DNA of 64,000 nt from the NCBI GenBank assembly GCA_963544575.1, contig CAUUFZ010000001.1:124001-188000 (forward strand), in the 5' to 3' direction. Made by a program: the position numbers and the translations under genes. The notes beneath the pieces are model-generated. The model saw only the letters and a list, made by a program, of their open reading frames with translations, was not told the origin of the DNA and did no database searches. Origin of the DNA: Nanosyncoccus sp963544575. GTDB taxonomy: Bacteria; Patescibacteriota; Saccharimonadia; Saccharimonadales; Saccharimonadaceae. Shown here piece by piece: positions 1-8,643 of the stretch. Position 1 is the stretch's first letter, and each line of letters starts with the position of its first letter.

Positions 1-2
1 AA

Positions 3-1571
3 AAACTCAAGGCCGCTGCTTCCGCCCTCGATTTTGATGATTTACTCTTGAAGACTGTGGAACTTTTTGAGACCAATCCAGCCGTGCATCAAAAATGGCA
101 GACTCGCTTCCGTCATATTTTGATTGACGAGTATCAGGATACTAACCATGTCCAATATCGTTTGATTAAACTTCTTACCAGTCCTGAACAAAATATTTGT
201 GTGGTCGGCGACGACTGGCAATCGATTTATTCTTGGCGTGGCGCCGATTTCCGTAATATCTTGCACTTTGAGGCTGATTTTCCGGGCGCCAAAGTCATCA
301 AGCTCGAACAAAATTATCGCAGTACTGGTAATATTCTAAGGGCCGGTCAGCAAATTATTGAACATAATAAAACTAGAAGCTCCAAGGAGTTATTTACCGA
401 ATCTGGGGATGGGGAAAAGGTCGAAATTCAGGCTCTCAATGATGAATCTGCTGAAGCTAGCTTTGTCGCGCTTAAAATTATTAATCTCTTAGCCAATGCT
501 AAAAATGAGGTAAGCAATTTCTCCGATTTTGCCGTGCTTTATCGCACTAACGCGCAGAGTTTTGCCATGGAAAAAGCCCTGATTTCGCGCGATATTCCCT
601 ATAAAATTATCGGCGGCATCCGTTTCTATGATCGTAAGGAAATTAAAGACGTTTTAGCTATTCTAAGGCTCGTTCTAAATCCACGCGACCGTGTTTCCTT
701 TGAGCGGGTGACGAAGAATGTTATTTCTGGCATCGGTCCAGCCAGTCTAGAAAAAATCTATCTCGCACTCGGCCTGGATGGTGTATTGACGGACCTGGAG
801 GCTGATCAAGTTCTTACTGGTAAGGCCAAAAATAGTTTCTTGCGACTGCAAAATTTCCTCAAGACTATCGACCGCACTGCCAATCCTTCGGAAATTATTA
901 CCGAAGTGATTAATTATTTTGATTTTGCTAACCTCGTCGATGACGGCACTCCGGCCACTACCGAGCGTCAGGAAAACCTCGACGCTCTTGTCGGCAACAC
1001 CAAAGATTTTGATACACTCGAGGACTTTCTTGCTGATTCTGCACTAATGTCTTCTTCTGATGAATCGACTCGTGATAATTCCGTCACTCTTATGACACTC
1101 CACGCGGCCAAGGGTCTTGAATTTCCGGTTGTTTTCATAGTCGGCATGGAAGAAGGTCTTTTCCCAAGTTCTATGAGTTCCGATGAGGATAGTATTGAAG
1201 AGGAGCGTCGTCTGGCCTATGTCGGTGTGACTCGCGCCAAAAAGCGCCTCTTCCTTACTTTTACCGCTGTGAGGTTTCTACATGGTAAGTCTAATTTTAA
1301 TACGCCATCCCGCTTCCTAGCTGAGCTCGGTTATCAACCGGATCTCTTTAATGAATCGGTTGATAATAGTTTTAGTAATAACTACGGCAATAATTTTGGC
1401 AACAAATTTAACCATAATCACAGTCGTAGTTTTGATAATGATTTTACTGATGATACTTTTGATTCTTATCATAATTATTCTGATCATAAGAAGTCAAAAT
1501 CTCAGCCAAGCAAAAAATTCGACCCCTTCTATGATGATATATTCTATGACGATGAGGGAATCGACTTTTAA
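3..1571 (+). CDS. pcrA: UvrD/PcrA-type superfamily 1 DNA helicase (C-terminal part, truncated by window edge)
   Basis: An ATP-dependent 3'-5' DNA helicase of the UvrD/PcrA/Rep family, acting in nucleotide excision repair and in clearing replication-transcription conflicts. The reading frame is open to the left edge, so the Walker A region lies outside the window. Visible SF1A motifs are DEYQDT (motif II), GDDWQSIYSWRGA (III), LEQNYRST (IV), TLHAAKGLEFPVVF (V) and EERRLAYVGVTRAKKRL (VI). After the helicase core the last ~75 residues are rich in Asn, Phe, Asp and Ser and end in DDEGIDF. PcrA C-terminal tails bind RNA polymerase in other bacteria, but this tail shows no recognisable domain. UvrD, PcrA and Rep cannot be separated on what is seen. 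Confidence 0.93.
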   Translation, partial: KLKAAASALDFDDLLLKTVELFETNPAVHQKWQTRFRHILIDEYQDTNHVQYRLIKLLTSPEQNICVVGDDWQSIYSWRGADFRNILHFEADFPGAKVIKLEQNYRSTGNILRAGQQIIEHNKTRSSKELFTESGDGEKVEIQALNDESAEASFVALKIINLLANAKNEVSNFSDFAVLYRTNAQSFAMEKALISRDIPYKIIGGIRFYDRKEIKDVLAILRLVLNPRDRVSFERVTKNVISGIGPASLEKIYLALGLDGVLTDLEADQVLTGKAKNSFLRLQNFLKTIDRTANPSEIITEVINYFDFANLVDDGTPATTERQENLDALVGNTKDFDTLEDFLADSALMSSSDESTRDNSVTLMTLHAAKGLEFPVVFIVGMEEGLFPSSMSSDEDSIEEERRLAYVGVTRAKKRLFLTFTAVRFLHGKSNFNTPSRFLAELGYQPDLFNESVDNSFSNNYGNNFGNKFNHNHSRSFDNDFTDDTFDSYHNYSDHKKSKSQPSKKFDPFYDDIFYDDEGIDF

Positions 1572-1598
1572 AAAATAACCCTACTATGGGTTATTTTT
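1572..1598. terminator. Bidirectional intrinsic terminator between convergent genes
   Basis: An inverted repeat AAAATAACCC/GGGTTATTTT with a 6-nt loop, and T-runs on both sides. It sits between the helicase gene (+) and rsmA (-) and could serve both. Confidence 0.8.
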
Positions 1599-1608
1599 CT
1601 TTTTACGA

Positions 1609-2373
1609 TTAATTTTCTTTAATCTTATTTAGTAACTTTTCGTATTCCAGCAAATCTAAATTAGCTGGCCTTGCATCTAAATCAAGCCCAAGTTCTTCAA
1701 AAATCTTCACAATCTCTTCGCGGCTGCGTCCGGTAAAATGTGGCAACATCCCTTGTAGTTTTTTGCGTGGATTTGCGAAGCACTGCTTCACGAATTTTAA
1801 AACTTCTTCCGAAACTAAAGCTTTTTCTCGTGGGTAAAAGATTACCGAGGCCGAATCGACTTTTGGTGGTGGAGTAAAAAGTTTACGCTCCACGAAAATT
1901 CCCCCTTCTACTTCCGCGTAATTTTGCACGAATAAAGTTAAGAATGAGAAACGACCTTTTTCTTCGAGAATCCGATCCGCCACTTCTTTTTGCATTAAGA
2001 GCACGATTTTCGCGGGCTTCTTTTTAAGGAGTAATAATTTTCGAATAATTGGGCTAGTGATGTAGTAAGGAATATTTCCTACCACCGAAAAATCACCATC
2101 GAGTTGACTAAAATCAAAATCAAGAACATCGGTATTAATCACTTCCAGATTTTTACCAGGGAAGGAATTTGGTAGATTGTGGGCTAATTTCTCGTCAAAT
2201 TCAATCGCCACAACTTTTGGAAAACGCCTGAGTAGGGAACTTGTCAGCGTGCCGAGGCCTGGTCCGATTTCCACGCAGAAATCCACCTCACTTCTCGCAC
2301 TTTCGGCGATTTCTTCCAAAGTAAAACGATCTTTTAGCCAGTTCTGTCCCAGGGATTTTTTGTTCTGTAACAT
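1609..2373 (-). CDS. rsmA: 16S rRNA (adenine1518-N6/adenine1519-N6)-dimethyltransferase RsmA/KsgA
   Basis: Dimethylates two adjacent adenosines in the 3'-terminal hairpin of 16S rRNA, using S-adenosylmethionine, late in 30S assembly. The 254-aa protein has the family N-terminus (LGQNWLKD), SAM motif I (VEIGPGLGTLT), the catalytic motif NIPYYITSP, and LLMQKEVADRI. Length is near the family norm. The ATG is preceded by AGGAG at good spacing. The gene lies 9 nt after the YabE-like gene on the same strand. The yabE-ksgA neighbourhood is also known in Bacillus, which supports both calls. Confidence 0.96.
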   Translation of the reverse strand: MLQNKKSLGQNWLKDRFTLEEIAESARSEVDFCVEIGPGLGTLTSSLLRRFPKVVAIEFDEKLAHNLPNSFPGKNLEVINTDVLDFDFSQLDGDFSVVGNIPYYITSPIIRKLLLLKKKPAKIVLLMQKEVADRILEEKGRFSFLTLFVQNYAEVEGGIFVERKLFTPPPKVDSASVIFYPREKALVSEEVLKFVKQCFANPRKKLQGMLPHFTGRSREEIVKIFEELGLDLDARPANLDLLEYEKLLNKIKEN

Positions 2374-2382
2374 CTTTTTCTC

Positions 2383-3429
2383 CTAGTACCAGTGATGGCT
2401 GCTCCAGAAAGCCCAAGCCTGACTCCAGCCACCGTAGCGTCCGGTCACGTAGCCAATCATCCAGCGAATTTGCGTCACTGGGTTAGTTTTCCAGTCGCTG
2501 CCCGCTGAAGCCATCTTCGAGCCTGGAAGTGCCTGTGGAATACCATAAGCGCCTGATCCGGCATTCGATGCATCATAACGACAACCTGATTCGCGCATAA
2601 TTAAAGTCAAAGCCACGTAAAGGTCATTTTCTGAAACGCCCGCACTTCTGGCGTAGTTTGCACAGGTTTCCCAATCTGGTGGAATTGATTTTTTACTACC
2701 CACCTTGGTCACCCTAGCCACTGGTTGCTTAATAATATTAGTCGAGACCAGCTCACGCGAAGCTTCCACATTATTCACCATATTAATTTTATAGATAGAC
2801 TGTTTACGACCCACCTCACCCATGGTTTCAAGCTTAGTTTGGCCCGTCGCCATACTTGCGTCGTTTTCCGTTTTTTCTTCATAAGGAATTTCTTCTTCCA
2901 CGGTTACTTCATGGCCACCTGTATGTTTCAGGTGATATTTTGTGGAAAGACCAGCTTCTAGAATGTCGTGTTTCGCCACCTTAGTTACTATATCGCCGTC
3001 ATAAACATTGAAACCGGCTTCCTTAAAAAGGGCTTTTTCGTCGGTAGTCGCAGTCATTAAAAATACCGTCTTCTGTCCGTCACTTAGAGTGACAGGTTTA
3101 GCACGGTAAATATTAATGCGATAATTATCAGAATTAATCCGTTCCGTACGGGCAGGTTCCACTTTATCGTAATTTTCTATGGTAATATTTGAGCGCTTCA
3201 AAGCCTCTTCGACGGTATTGGCGTTAGTTTTAATCGTCAAGGTTTTATTGTCGGCAAAAAATGTCACATAATGCATGTCCGAAATTTCTCCAGCATCTGG
3301 ATCTTTAGTCTCGGCAAAAGCCGAACGAACTCTCGAGAATCCAAAGATTAGACCGGATAAAACTAGCAAAAAAGCGCTAAAAAGATATAGCGTCTTATAA
3401 GTCTTGGCTATTTTGAAAGCACTACTCAC
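2383..3429 (-). CDS. YabE-like membrane-anchored cell-wall protein: DUF348, G5 and lysozyme-like domain
   Basis: A probable peptidoglycan-active protein facing the outside of the cell. An N-terminal signal anchor (about residues 13-38) is followed by two DUF348 ubiquitin-like repeats (about 50-90 and 110-150), a G5 region (about 155-230) and a C-terminal transglycosylase-like domain (about 255-348). The last domain has the catalytic-looking Glu in LIMRESGCRYDASN and a SGAYGIPQALPGSK segment as in resuscitation-promoting and SLT-type enzymes. The start is GTG: an extended -10 (TGTTATAAT) ends 6 nt upstream, which suggests a leaderless mRNA. The precise hydrolase specificity is not shown by the sequence. 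Confidence 0.85.
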   Translation of the reverse strand: MSSAFKIAKTYKTLYLFSAFLLVLSGLIFGFSRVRSAFAETKDPDAGEISDMHYVTFFADNKTLTIKTNANTVEEALKRSNITIENYDKVEPARTERINSDNYRINIYRAKPVTLSDGQKTVFLMTATTDEKALFKEAGFNVYDGDIVTKVAKHDILEAGLSTKYHLKHTGGHEVTVEEEIPYEEKTENDASMATGQTKLETMGEVGRKQSIYKINMVNNVEASRELVSTNIIKQPVARVTKVGSKKSIPPDWETCANYARSAGVSENDLYVALTLIMRESGCRYDASNAGSGAYGIPQALPGSKMASAGSDWKTNPVTQIRWMIGYVTGRYGGWSQAWAFWSSHHWY

Positions 3430-3435
3430 CTAATT

Positions 3436-3444
3436 ATTATAACA
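3436..3444 (-). promoter_or_regulatory. Extended -10 promoter of the YabE-like gene (leaderless)
   Basis: TGTTATAAT on the minus strand, ending 6 nt before the GTG start codon, so transcription should begin at or next to the start codon. Confidence 0.65.
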
Positions 3445-3522
3445 TACCGTGATTTATTGATAAAGTTTACGCTAATTTATGATAGAATAAACTTAAGAGT
3501 TATCACATAAAAAGGATGTTTC

Positions 3523-4677
3523 ATGAATCAAGCGGACAACACCGAAGACTTTGCCAATTTAATGGAAGAATTGAATAATTACACTACGGAAAATCATACC
3601 GAAAATACCAATTCTTTGAATCAAGCTTCTGAGACATCTCTTGCGATTGACCTAAGTAATTTAGACGCCAGTCCTGCTGATTCTAACCAACCGGTCACTA
3701 TCGCCCCTTCTGCTGATTTTGCTTCTTCTATGAGTCAAACTGCCACTACTTCGGCTGCCGCAAAAGATTCTGATAGTCTTACCACTCCAAGTCATACCCC
3801 ACTTTCACCTCTGATGAATTTGGATGGTACGGAAAATACCGAGGCGGTAAAAACTGCTGAGTCTGCTAAGGACTCGGCCCCTGATGATGTTGATTTTACC
3901 AAAGAAGGTCACCCCGACGATGCAGAAAAAACTGAACACGAAAAATTCCTTGAAGATCAAGAAAAAAATCCGTTGAAGGCAGCCGAACCAGTCCCAGGTT
4001 CTATCGGCAGTGCAGTTTCTTATCATGATTACGAAAAAGAGAAAAACGAAGAAGCCACTAAGGCGCAAAATCCTGAGAAGAAGCCGCTTAAGCTCGATCC
4101 AAAAATCATCGCCATTATTGCCATTGCCGGTATTTTTGTAATTTTTGGCGCCATCTTCTTGATTAATGCCTTGAGTAATCAACCGAAAAAATCTTCTCGC
4201 GCCAATAATCAAAATACTGTTGTTGCTAATGAAAATCAAATTCTCGAATGTGCTACCAAAGTCTCCGAAGAGAATCGTACTAAATATAATGCTGCTTCTG
4301 GCGAAGTCGCAAAGATTTTTACTTACAGTCACGATTCCTTATCCAGTATTGAAATTCGTACGGTCTATGAATTTAGCTCCACTGAGGCTGCTAAAACTGC
4401 CAAGCAAGCCATTGATTCTGAAAATCAACTCACCGAAAATAATGGTCGTACCGAAAAGACCGAAAATCACAAGACTATCACCTCTGGCCTAGATGGTAAA
4501 ATCGTCTCTCTTTCGGTCACTGTAAAATCGGAAGACCTCGAAGCCTATCAGAAGACTGATGATTTTAAAAATCAAAGTTTCGCTACCACTGACGCTGATG
4601 GTAAGCTTGATCTTTCGATCAATAATGTTCTCACTACTCAAAATCTCCAGGGTTTCTCTTGTAGTATTACCGAATAA
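3523..4677 (+). CDS. Single-pass membrane protein with acidic Ser/Thr-rich cytoplasmic part, unknown function
   Basis: Not recognised as a named family. The first ~190 residues are low-complexity, acidic and rich in Asn, Ser, Thr and Glu. One hydrophobic segment (about residues 193-216, IIAIIAIAGIFVIFGAIFLI) follows a basic stretch, predicting an N-in/C-out orientation. The extracellular part (about 225-384) is a compact alpha/beta-looking domain with two Cys residues (near LECATK and GFSCSI) that could form a disulfide. The ATG follows AAGGATGTTTC, and a -10-like TAGAAT preceded by TG lies ~35 nt upstream. It is monocistronic with its own terminator. Soluble-head/one-helix/disordered-tail proteins recur in this window. 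Confidence 0.8.
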   Translation: MNQADNTEDFANLMEELNNYTTENHTENTNSLNQASETSLAIDLSNLDASPADSNQPVTIAPSADFASSMSQTATTSAAAKDSDSLTTPSHTPLSPLMNLDGTENTEAVKTAESAKDSAPDDVDFTKEGHPDDAEKTEHEKFLEDQEKNPLKAAEPVPGSIGSAVSYHDYEKEKNEEATKAQNPEKKPLKLDPKIIAIIAIAGIFVIFGAIFLINALSNQPKKSSRANNQNTVVANENQILECATKVSEENRTKYNAASGEVAKIFTYSHDSLSSIEIRTVYEFSSTEAAKTAKQAIDSENQLTENNGRTEKTENHKTITSGLDGKIVSLSVTVKSEDLEAYQKTDDFKNQSFATTDADGKLDLSINNVLTTQNLQGFSCSITE

Positions 4678-4684
4678 AAGATTC

Positions 4685-4711
4685 AAAAGAGGCTTCCGGG
4701 CCTCTTTTTTG
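4685..4711 (+). terminator. Intrinsic terminator
   Basis: Stem AAAAGAGGC/GCCTCTTTT with a short loop and a T-run, directly after the stop of the preceding membrane-protein gene. Confidence 0.85.
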
Positions 4712-4713
4712 AA

Positions 4714-4742
4714 TTGAGGAAATACTTGATTTTTGCTATAAT
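4714..4742 (+). promoter_or_regulatory. metG promoter
   Basis: TTGAGG, 17 nt, then TATAAT with an upstream TGC (extended -10). The start codon is 12 nt after the -10, giving a leader of only about 5 nt. Confidence 0.6.
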
Positions 4743-4754
4743 TATTAGGAAATT

Positions 4755-6170
4755 ATGAAAAATATCTATATTACCACTGCTATACCTTATGTTAACGGCC
4801 TCCCACATATCGGACATGCCGAAGATTATTTGCTTGCTGACATTTATAAACGTTATCAGGAGCTTTTAGGTAACTCTGTGCGTTTTCAGGCTGGTACCGA
4901 TGAGCATGGTAATAAAATCGAGAAAAAAGCTAAATCCCTTGGTCTCGACACGCAAAAATACGTTGACGATAATGCCAAAAAATTCCAAGAATTCATCGCC
5001 CGTTTTGATGTGAAATATACAGATTACATCCGTACTTCCAATCCAGAACATATGCAGCGCGTGCAGGAAATTTGGCAAAAACTCAAAGACCATATTTATA
5101 CCGCCAGTTATGATGGTTGGTATTGTGAGGGTTGTGAAAGTTTCGTCACTGAAAAAGAATACACCGAAAATCAAGGTATTTGTCCAGATCATCAAACTCC
5201 ATATATTCGCCTCTCTGAATCAAATTATTACTTCCGTATTAGTGATTTTAAAGATGAAATTCGTGCCAAAATCGAAAGCGGTGAGATGCAGATTTTACCA
5301 GAATTTCGTAAGAATGAAATTTTGAAACTTCTAGCCGATGCGCCAGATGTTTCAATTTCACGTCCGAAATCGCACCTTTCTTGGGGTATTCCGGTACCAG
5401 GGGATGAAGAACAGGTGATGTATGTCTGGATGGACGCCTTAACTAATTACATCACCGTGCTTGGCTACCCAGATCAGGATATTTCCAAGTTTTGGCCAGC
5501 CACCGTTAGTATTGTTGGTAAAGATATCCTGCGATTTCACGCTATTTTATGGCCAGCGATTTTACTTGGTTTAGGCCTTCCTCTTCCGAAGACTCTCCTT
5601 TCACATGGTTTTATCTTAGCAAACGGTACAAAAATGAGTAAGAGTATCGGTAACGTTGTGGATCCGATTGAGGTACTGGATAAACATGGCGTTGATGCTT
5701 TCCGTTATTTCTTCTCTCGCCATATCGATACCTTCCTGGATTCTGATTTCTCTTGGGAGAAATTTGAAAATGCCTATAATAATGAACTCGCGAACGACTA
5801 TGGTAATCTGGTCCAGCGTTTAGCCACTCTCTGCAAAAAGAATCAGGTCAGCCTCACAGACGCGCCGGTTCTTGAATTCACTCCAGAATATCGTGAATTG
5901 ATGGATAATTTTAACTTCTCTGGCGCCATTGATTATGCCTGGAGTCAAGTTCAATTAATCAATAAACATATCGAAGATCAAAAGCCATGGACTGTGGCTA
6001 AGACTGATCCAGAAGCTGCTAAGCAAATTTTACTTAATCTCGTGAATGAACTTCTCCTAGTTAATCATCTGCTTAAACCGTTTTTGCCAATCACCGCCAC
6101 AATTGAAGAAATCTTTACAGCTTCTGAAATCACTCCACCAGCTACTCCACTTTTTCCAAAGGAACGCTAG
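4755..6170 (+). CDS. metG: Methionyl-tRNA synthetase (short form)
   Basis: Class I aminoacyl-tRNA synthetase charging tRNA-Met. The Rossmann fold begins with TTAIPYVNGLPHIGHAEDYL (HIGH signature). A zinc-knuckle-like CEGC and CPDHQ region sits near residues 120-140, and the KMSKS loop is GTKMSKSIGNVVDP. At 471 aa it ends shortly after the helical anticodon-binding domain and lacks the C-terminal dimerisation/tRNA-binding extension of many bacterial MetRS, in keeping with a reduced genome. The start is fixed by the conserved N-terminus and an AGGAAATT upstream. It is flanked by terminators on both sides, so probably monocistronic. Confidence 0.97.
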   Translation: MKNIYITTAIPYVNGLPHIGHAEDYLLADIYKRYQELLGNSVRFQAGTDEHGNKIEKKAKSLGLDTQKYVDDNAKKFQEFIARFDVKYTDYIRTSNPEHMQRVQEIWQKLKDHIYTASYDGWYCEGCESFVTEKEYTENQGICPDHQTPYIRLSESNYYFRISDFKDEIRAKIESGEMQILPEFRKNEILKLLADAPDVSISRPKSHLSWGIPVPGDEEQVMYVWMDALTNYITVLGYPDQDISKFWPATVSIVGKDILRFHAILWPAILLGLGLPLPKTLLSHGFILANGTKMSKSIGNVVDPIEVLDKHGVDAFRYFFSRHIDTFLDSDFSWEKFENAYNNELANDYGNLVQRLATLCKKNQVSLTDAPVLEFTPEYRELMDNFNFSGAIDYAWSQVQLINKHIEDQKPWTVAKTDPEAAKQILLNLVNELLLVNHLLKPFLPITATIEEIFTASEITPPATPLFPKER

Positions 6171-6198
6171 AAAAATGGCCTATTATGGGCTATTTTTT
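6171..6198 (+). terminator. Intrinsic terminator after metG
   Basis: Stem AAAATGGCC/GGGCTATTTT (one G-U pair) followed by a T-run, immediately after the metG stop. Confidence 0.8.
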
Positions 6199-6242
6199 AT
6201 ATATAATATAAAGCTAGAAATTCTATCCGAAATTTATCTATA

Positions 6243-6274
6243 AAAATAAGACCCCAGTAGGAGTCTTATTTTTT
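6243..6274 (-). terminator. Intrinsic terminator of the aquaporin gene
   Basis: Inverted repeat around AATAAGAC/GTCTTATT with T-tracts on both strands, ~20 nt beyond the stop of the minus-strand aquaporin gene. Confidence 0.75.
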
Positions 6275-6293
6275 GTATACTATTCATCAGTGA

Positions 6294-7304
6294 TTATTTA
6301 TCGTGATGATGGTGATGTTTTTCTTCACAGCATTCACATTCGCACTCATCTGAAAGAGCTTTAGCTACATCAGCCACGAAGAAGGCCAAAATACCTGCTA
6401 CGAGTGGGGTGATAATATGAACCAAAGATTCGAGAGCTACGGTACCCATCAAAGCGTCAAATTTTTCAGCAGAAGTTGGGAAAATTTGGTACATGATAGC
6501 AATAGCTGGGTTCAAGATGAAGTTATTGCGAAGCTTAAAGAAGCTATCAGAAAGAATCAAACAGAAGAGCACTGCGAGAGTCACGCCACCAGCAATAATT
6601 GCTGCGTAGGTGAAAGCACTTTTCTTGTGGTTGTATTCTTGGGCACGGTTGAAGAAGAATGCTACGGTGAAGACACCGACGAATTCGATCAACATATATT
6701 TCCAGAAGTCACTACCAGTTGCAGCCGTCAGAGCTGGAAGTTCAGCGCTAGCGCCGCTAGCCGTGCGAAGACCACCGATGATTAATAAACCAAGCCATGC
6801 ACCGACCACCTGAGCCACGATGTAAAGTACGCCACGAATTACAGAAACACGGCGAGTTGCCATCATGCCGATTGTAGTGGCTGGGTTAAGGTGAGCACCT
6901 GAATAGGCAAAAACTGCCAAGGTAATCGCAAGGAAACCAAACAAAATATAAAGTGGTTGTTGGATTCCAAGAGTGAGAAGAAGCATTGAGAGGAACATCG
7001 TTCCGATTACTTCACCGATTACCGCACCCCAGATACGTGGAGTTTCGAAAATCGTTAAAATGTTCTCACCTTCAGGATATTTACGAGCAAAGAAACCCTT
7101 GAATGGATTTTTACTTTCCTTAATTTTCTTTTCTACTTTGAGGACTTCTTTTGTCATTTTCTTTTCAGCCTTCTCAGTCGCTTTTTTACTATCGTCGACA
7201 ACTTTTTCGACGACTTCGATAACCTCTTCTTTAATTTCGGTTACCTCTGGTGTATTCACAGTCGTTTTTGGCTTGTGTGCAGACTTTTTAGTCTTTTTTG
7301 CCAT
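6294..7304 (-). CDS. Aquaporin/glycerol-facilitator (MIP family) with charged N-terminal and His/Cys-rich C-terminal tails
   Basis: A membrane channel for water or small neutral solutes. Both hallmark NPA loops are present: AHLNPATTIG (about residue 137) and FILNPAIAIM (about 262), each within six hydrophobic segments spanning about 90-325. Two extensions are unusual. The N-terminus is a ~70-residue Lys/Glu-rich, probably coiled-coil or disordered segment. The C-terminus is DECECECCEEKHHHHHDK, a cluster of four Cys and five His that could bind metal. The ATG follows AAGGAGGT, a strong ribosome binding site, and an extended -10 lies upstream. Water and glycerol selectivity cannot be told apart here. 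Confidence 0.9.
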   Translation of the reverse strand: MAKKTKKSAHKPKTTVNTPEVTEIKEEVIEVVEKVVDDSKKATEKAEKKMTKEVLKVEKKIKESKNPFKGFFARKYPEGENILTIFETPRIWGAVIGEVIGTMFLSMLLLTLGIQQPLYILFGFLAITLAVFAYSGAHLNPATTIGMMATRRVSVIRGVLYIVAQVVGAWLGLLIIGGLRTASGASAELPALTAATGSDFWKYMLIEFVGVFTVAFFFNRAQEYNHKKSAFTYAAIIAGGVTLAVLFCLILSDSFFKLRNNFILNPAIAIMYQIFPTSAEKFDALMGTVALESLVHIITPLVAGILAFFVADVAKALSDECECECCEEKHHHHHDK

Positions 7305-7330
7305 TTTACCTCCTTAATAATATTAAAAAA

Positions 7331-7339
7331 ATTATATCA
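7331..7339 (-). promoter_or_regulatory. Extended -10 promoter of the aquaporin gene
   Basis: TGATATAAT on the minus strand, ~26 nt before the ATG. Here a normal leader with AAGGAGGT is present. Confidence 0.55.
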
Positions 7340-7379
7340 TAATATGATAAACTATGGTAATGTATATCGAAAGGAAAAG

Positions 7380-7607
7380 ATGGGCGTAATTGTACAAAAA
7401 GATCAAGACAAAAATGCAGATCTCACTCAAAGAATTACCGCGGACCTTCGAAATCGTGCCAGGATGCAAGCTAAAATGAGCGATCCTGACTTGGTGGAAG
7501 ATTCTGATTATGCTAAAGACCTTAAAACTACTAGTAAATTTGGTTGGTTTTGGCCAGTATTAATCATCCTCGCAGTGATTTCTTTAATCTTCATTAAATT
7601 CTTCTAA
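7380..7607 (+). CDS. Small membrane protein, unknown function
   Basis: A 75-aa protein not assigned to a family. A charged N-terminal ~50 residues is followed by one C-terminal hydrophobic helix (about 53-73, FWPVLIILAVISLIFIKFF), i.e. a tail-anchored topology. The longer open frame from 7275 is rejected: the ATG at 7380 follows AAAGGAAAAG, and the earlier start lies inside the divergent aquaporin promoter region. A terminator follows. Confidence 0.75.
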   Translation: MGVIVQKDQDKNADLTQRITADLRNRARMQAKMSDPDLVEDSDYAKDLKTTSKFGWFWPVLIILAVISLIFIKFF

Positions 7608-7618
7608 AAATCTGCATT

Positions 7619-7646
7619 AGTCGCGTCTAATTGGCGCGATTTTTTA
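7619..7646 (+). terminator. Intrinsic terminator
   Basis: Short stem TCGCG/CGCGA followed by TTTTTT after the small membrane-protein gene. Confidence 0.65.
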
Positions 7647-7682
7647 TTCCCAATTCGTCTTCAACTTCACCTCAAAACAGAG

Positions 7683-7688
7683 TATAAT
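7683..7688 (+). promoter_or_regulatory. -10 element of pheST
   Basis: TATAAT followed by AGAAGGAGTT and the ATG. The -10 is only 10 nt from the start, so the transcript would begin within or next to the Shine-Dalgarno sequence. Confidence 0.55.
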
Positions 7689-7698
7689 AGAAGGAGTT

Positions 7699-8643
7699 AT
7701 GGAATTGGAACAGCTAAAAGCCGAACTTAAATCTCTCGGCGAAGAATATGCAAAAATGAAGACCTTAGCTCCCGAAGAGCGTAAGGTTTTTGGTCAAGCT
7801 TTGAATCAAAAAAAGCAGGCCGTTATCGAACAAATTAAGGCTCTCGAAGCCGCCAAGCAAAATACTGCCGTGAAAGCGATTGATCTTACCGCCCCATTCG
7901 ACGTCAATCAATCGAAAATTACTTTTCACCGTGGCAGTCGTCACCCCCTAATGATTGAACTTGACCGCGTGATTGATATTTATTCACGTATGGGTTTTGA
8001 GGTAATGGAATCTACTCAACTTGATGATGAATTTCATATGTTTGAATCTTTGAACTTCCCAGAAGGTCATCCGGCTCGTGATGGTTATGATACTTTCCGC
8101 ACTAAGGAAGGTTTTATTCCGCCTGCTCACACCTCTACCATGCAATATCGTGCGCTCACTTCACGCCTTTCGAATCTTGAAAAAGACGGCCAGATTGCTG
8201 TGGTGATTCCAGGTCGCGTCTTCCGTAATGAAGATGTTGATGCCACTCATGAACATACTTTTTATCAATGTGAGGGTGTTTTTGTTTCCAAAACCGCCAA
8301 TATGTCCGAAATGCTCGGCGTCTTGAAGAATTTCTTTGAAACCTATTATGGTGAAAAATTGCGTATTAAAACTCAGCCTGGCTTCTTTCCATTCACTGAA
8401 CCATCCCTAGAGTTACTTGTCGAAAAACCAGCTTCTCTTAGTGGCAAGGGCGACGGTTGGCTCGAACTTATGGGTTGTGGCATGATTCATCCGAATGTCT
8501 TAAAAGCTGCCGGAATTGACCCAGAAGTTTATCACGGCTTTGCCTGGGGTGGCGGTATTGATCGTCTGGTCATTATGAAATATCACCTCAACGATATTCG
8601 TTTCTTTGAATCAGCCAAACTTGAATTTTTGGAGGAATTTTAA
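7699..8643 (+). CDS. pheS: Phenylalanyl-tRNA synthetase alpha subunit
   Basis: Catalytic subunit of the alpha2-beta2 class II PheRS. Visible: an N-terminal coiled-coil of ~65 residues, then the class II core with HRGSRHPL, HTSTMQYRAL, PGRVFRNEDVDATHEHTFYQ (motif 2 region), GWLELMGCGMIHPNVL and AWGGGIDRLVIMKYHLNDIR (motif 3). At 314 aa it is somewhat shorter than typical (about 330-350). The ATG follows AAGGAGTT. The stop overlaps the pheT start (TAATG), implying translational coupling of the two subunits. Confidence 0.97.
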   Translation: MELEQLKAELKSLGEEYAKMKTLAPEERKVFGQALNQKKQAVIEQIKALEAAKQNTAVKAIDLTAPFDVNQSKITFHRGSRHPLMIELDRVIDIYSRMGFEVMESTQLDDEFHMFESLNFPEGHPARDGYDTFRTKEGFIPPAHTSTMQYRALTSRLSNLEKDGQIAVVIPGRVFRNEDVDATHEHTFYQCEGVFVSKTANMSEMLGVLKNFFETYYGEKLRIKTQPGFFPFTEPSLELLVEKPASLSGKGDGWLELMGCGMIHPNVLKAAGIDPEVYHGFAWGGGIDRLVIMKYHLNDIRFFESAKLEFLEEF

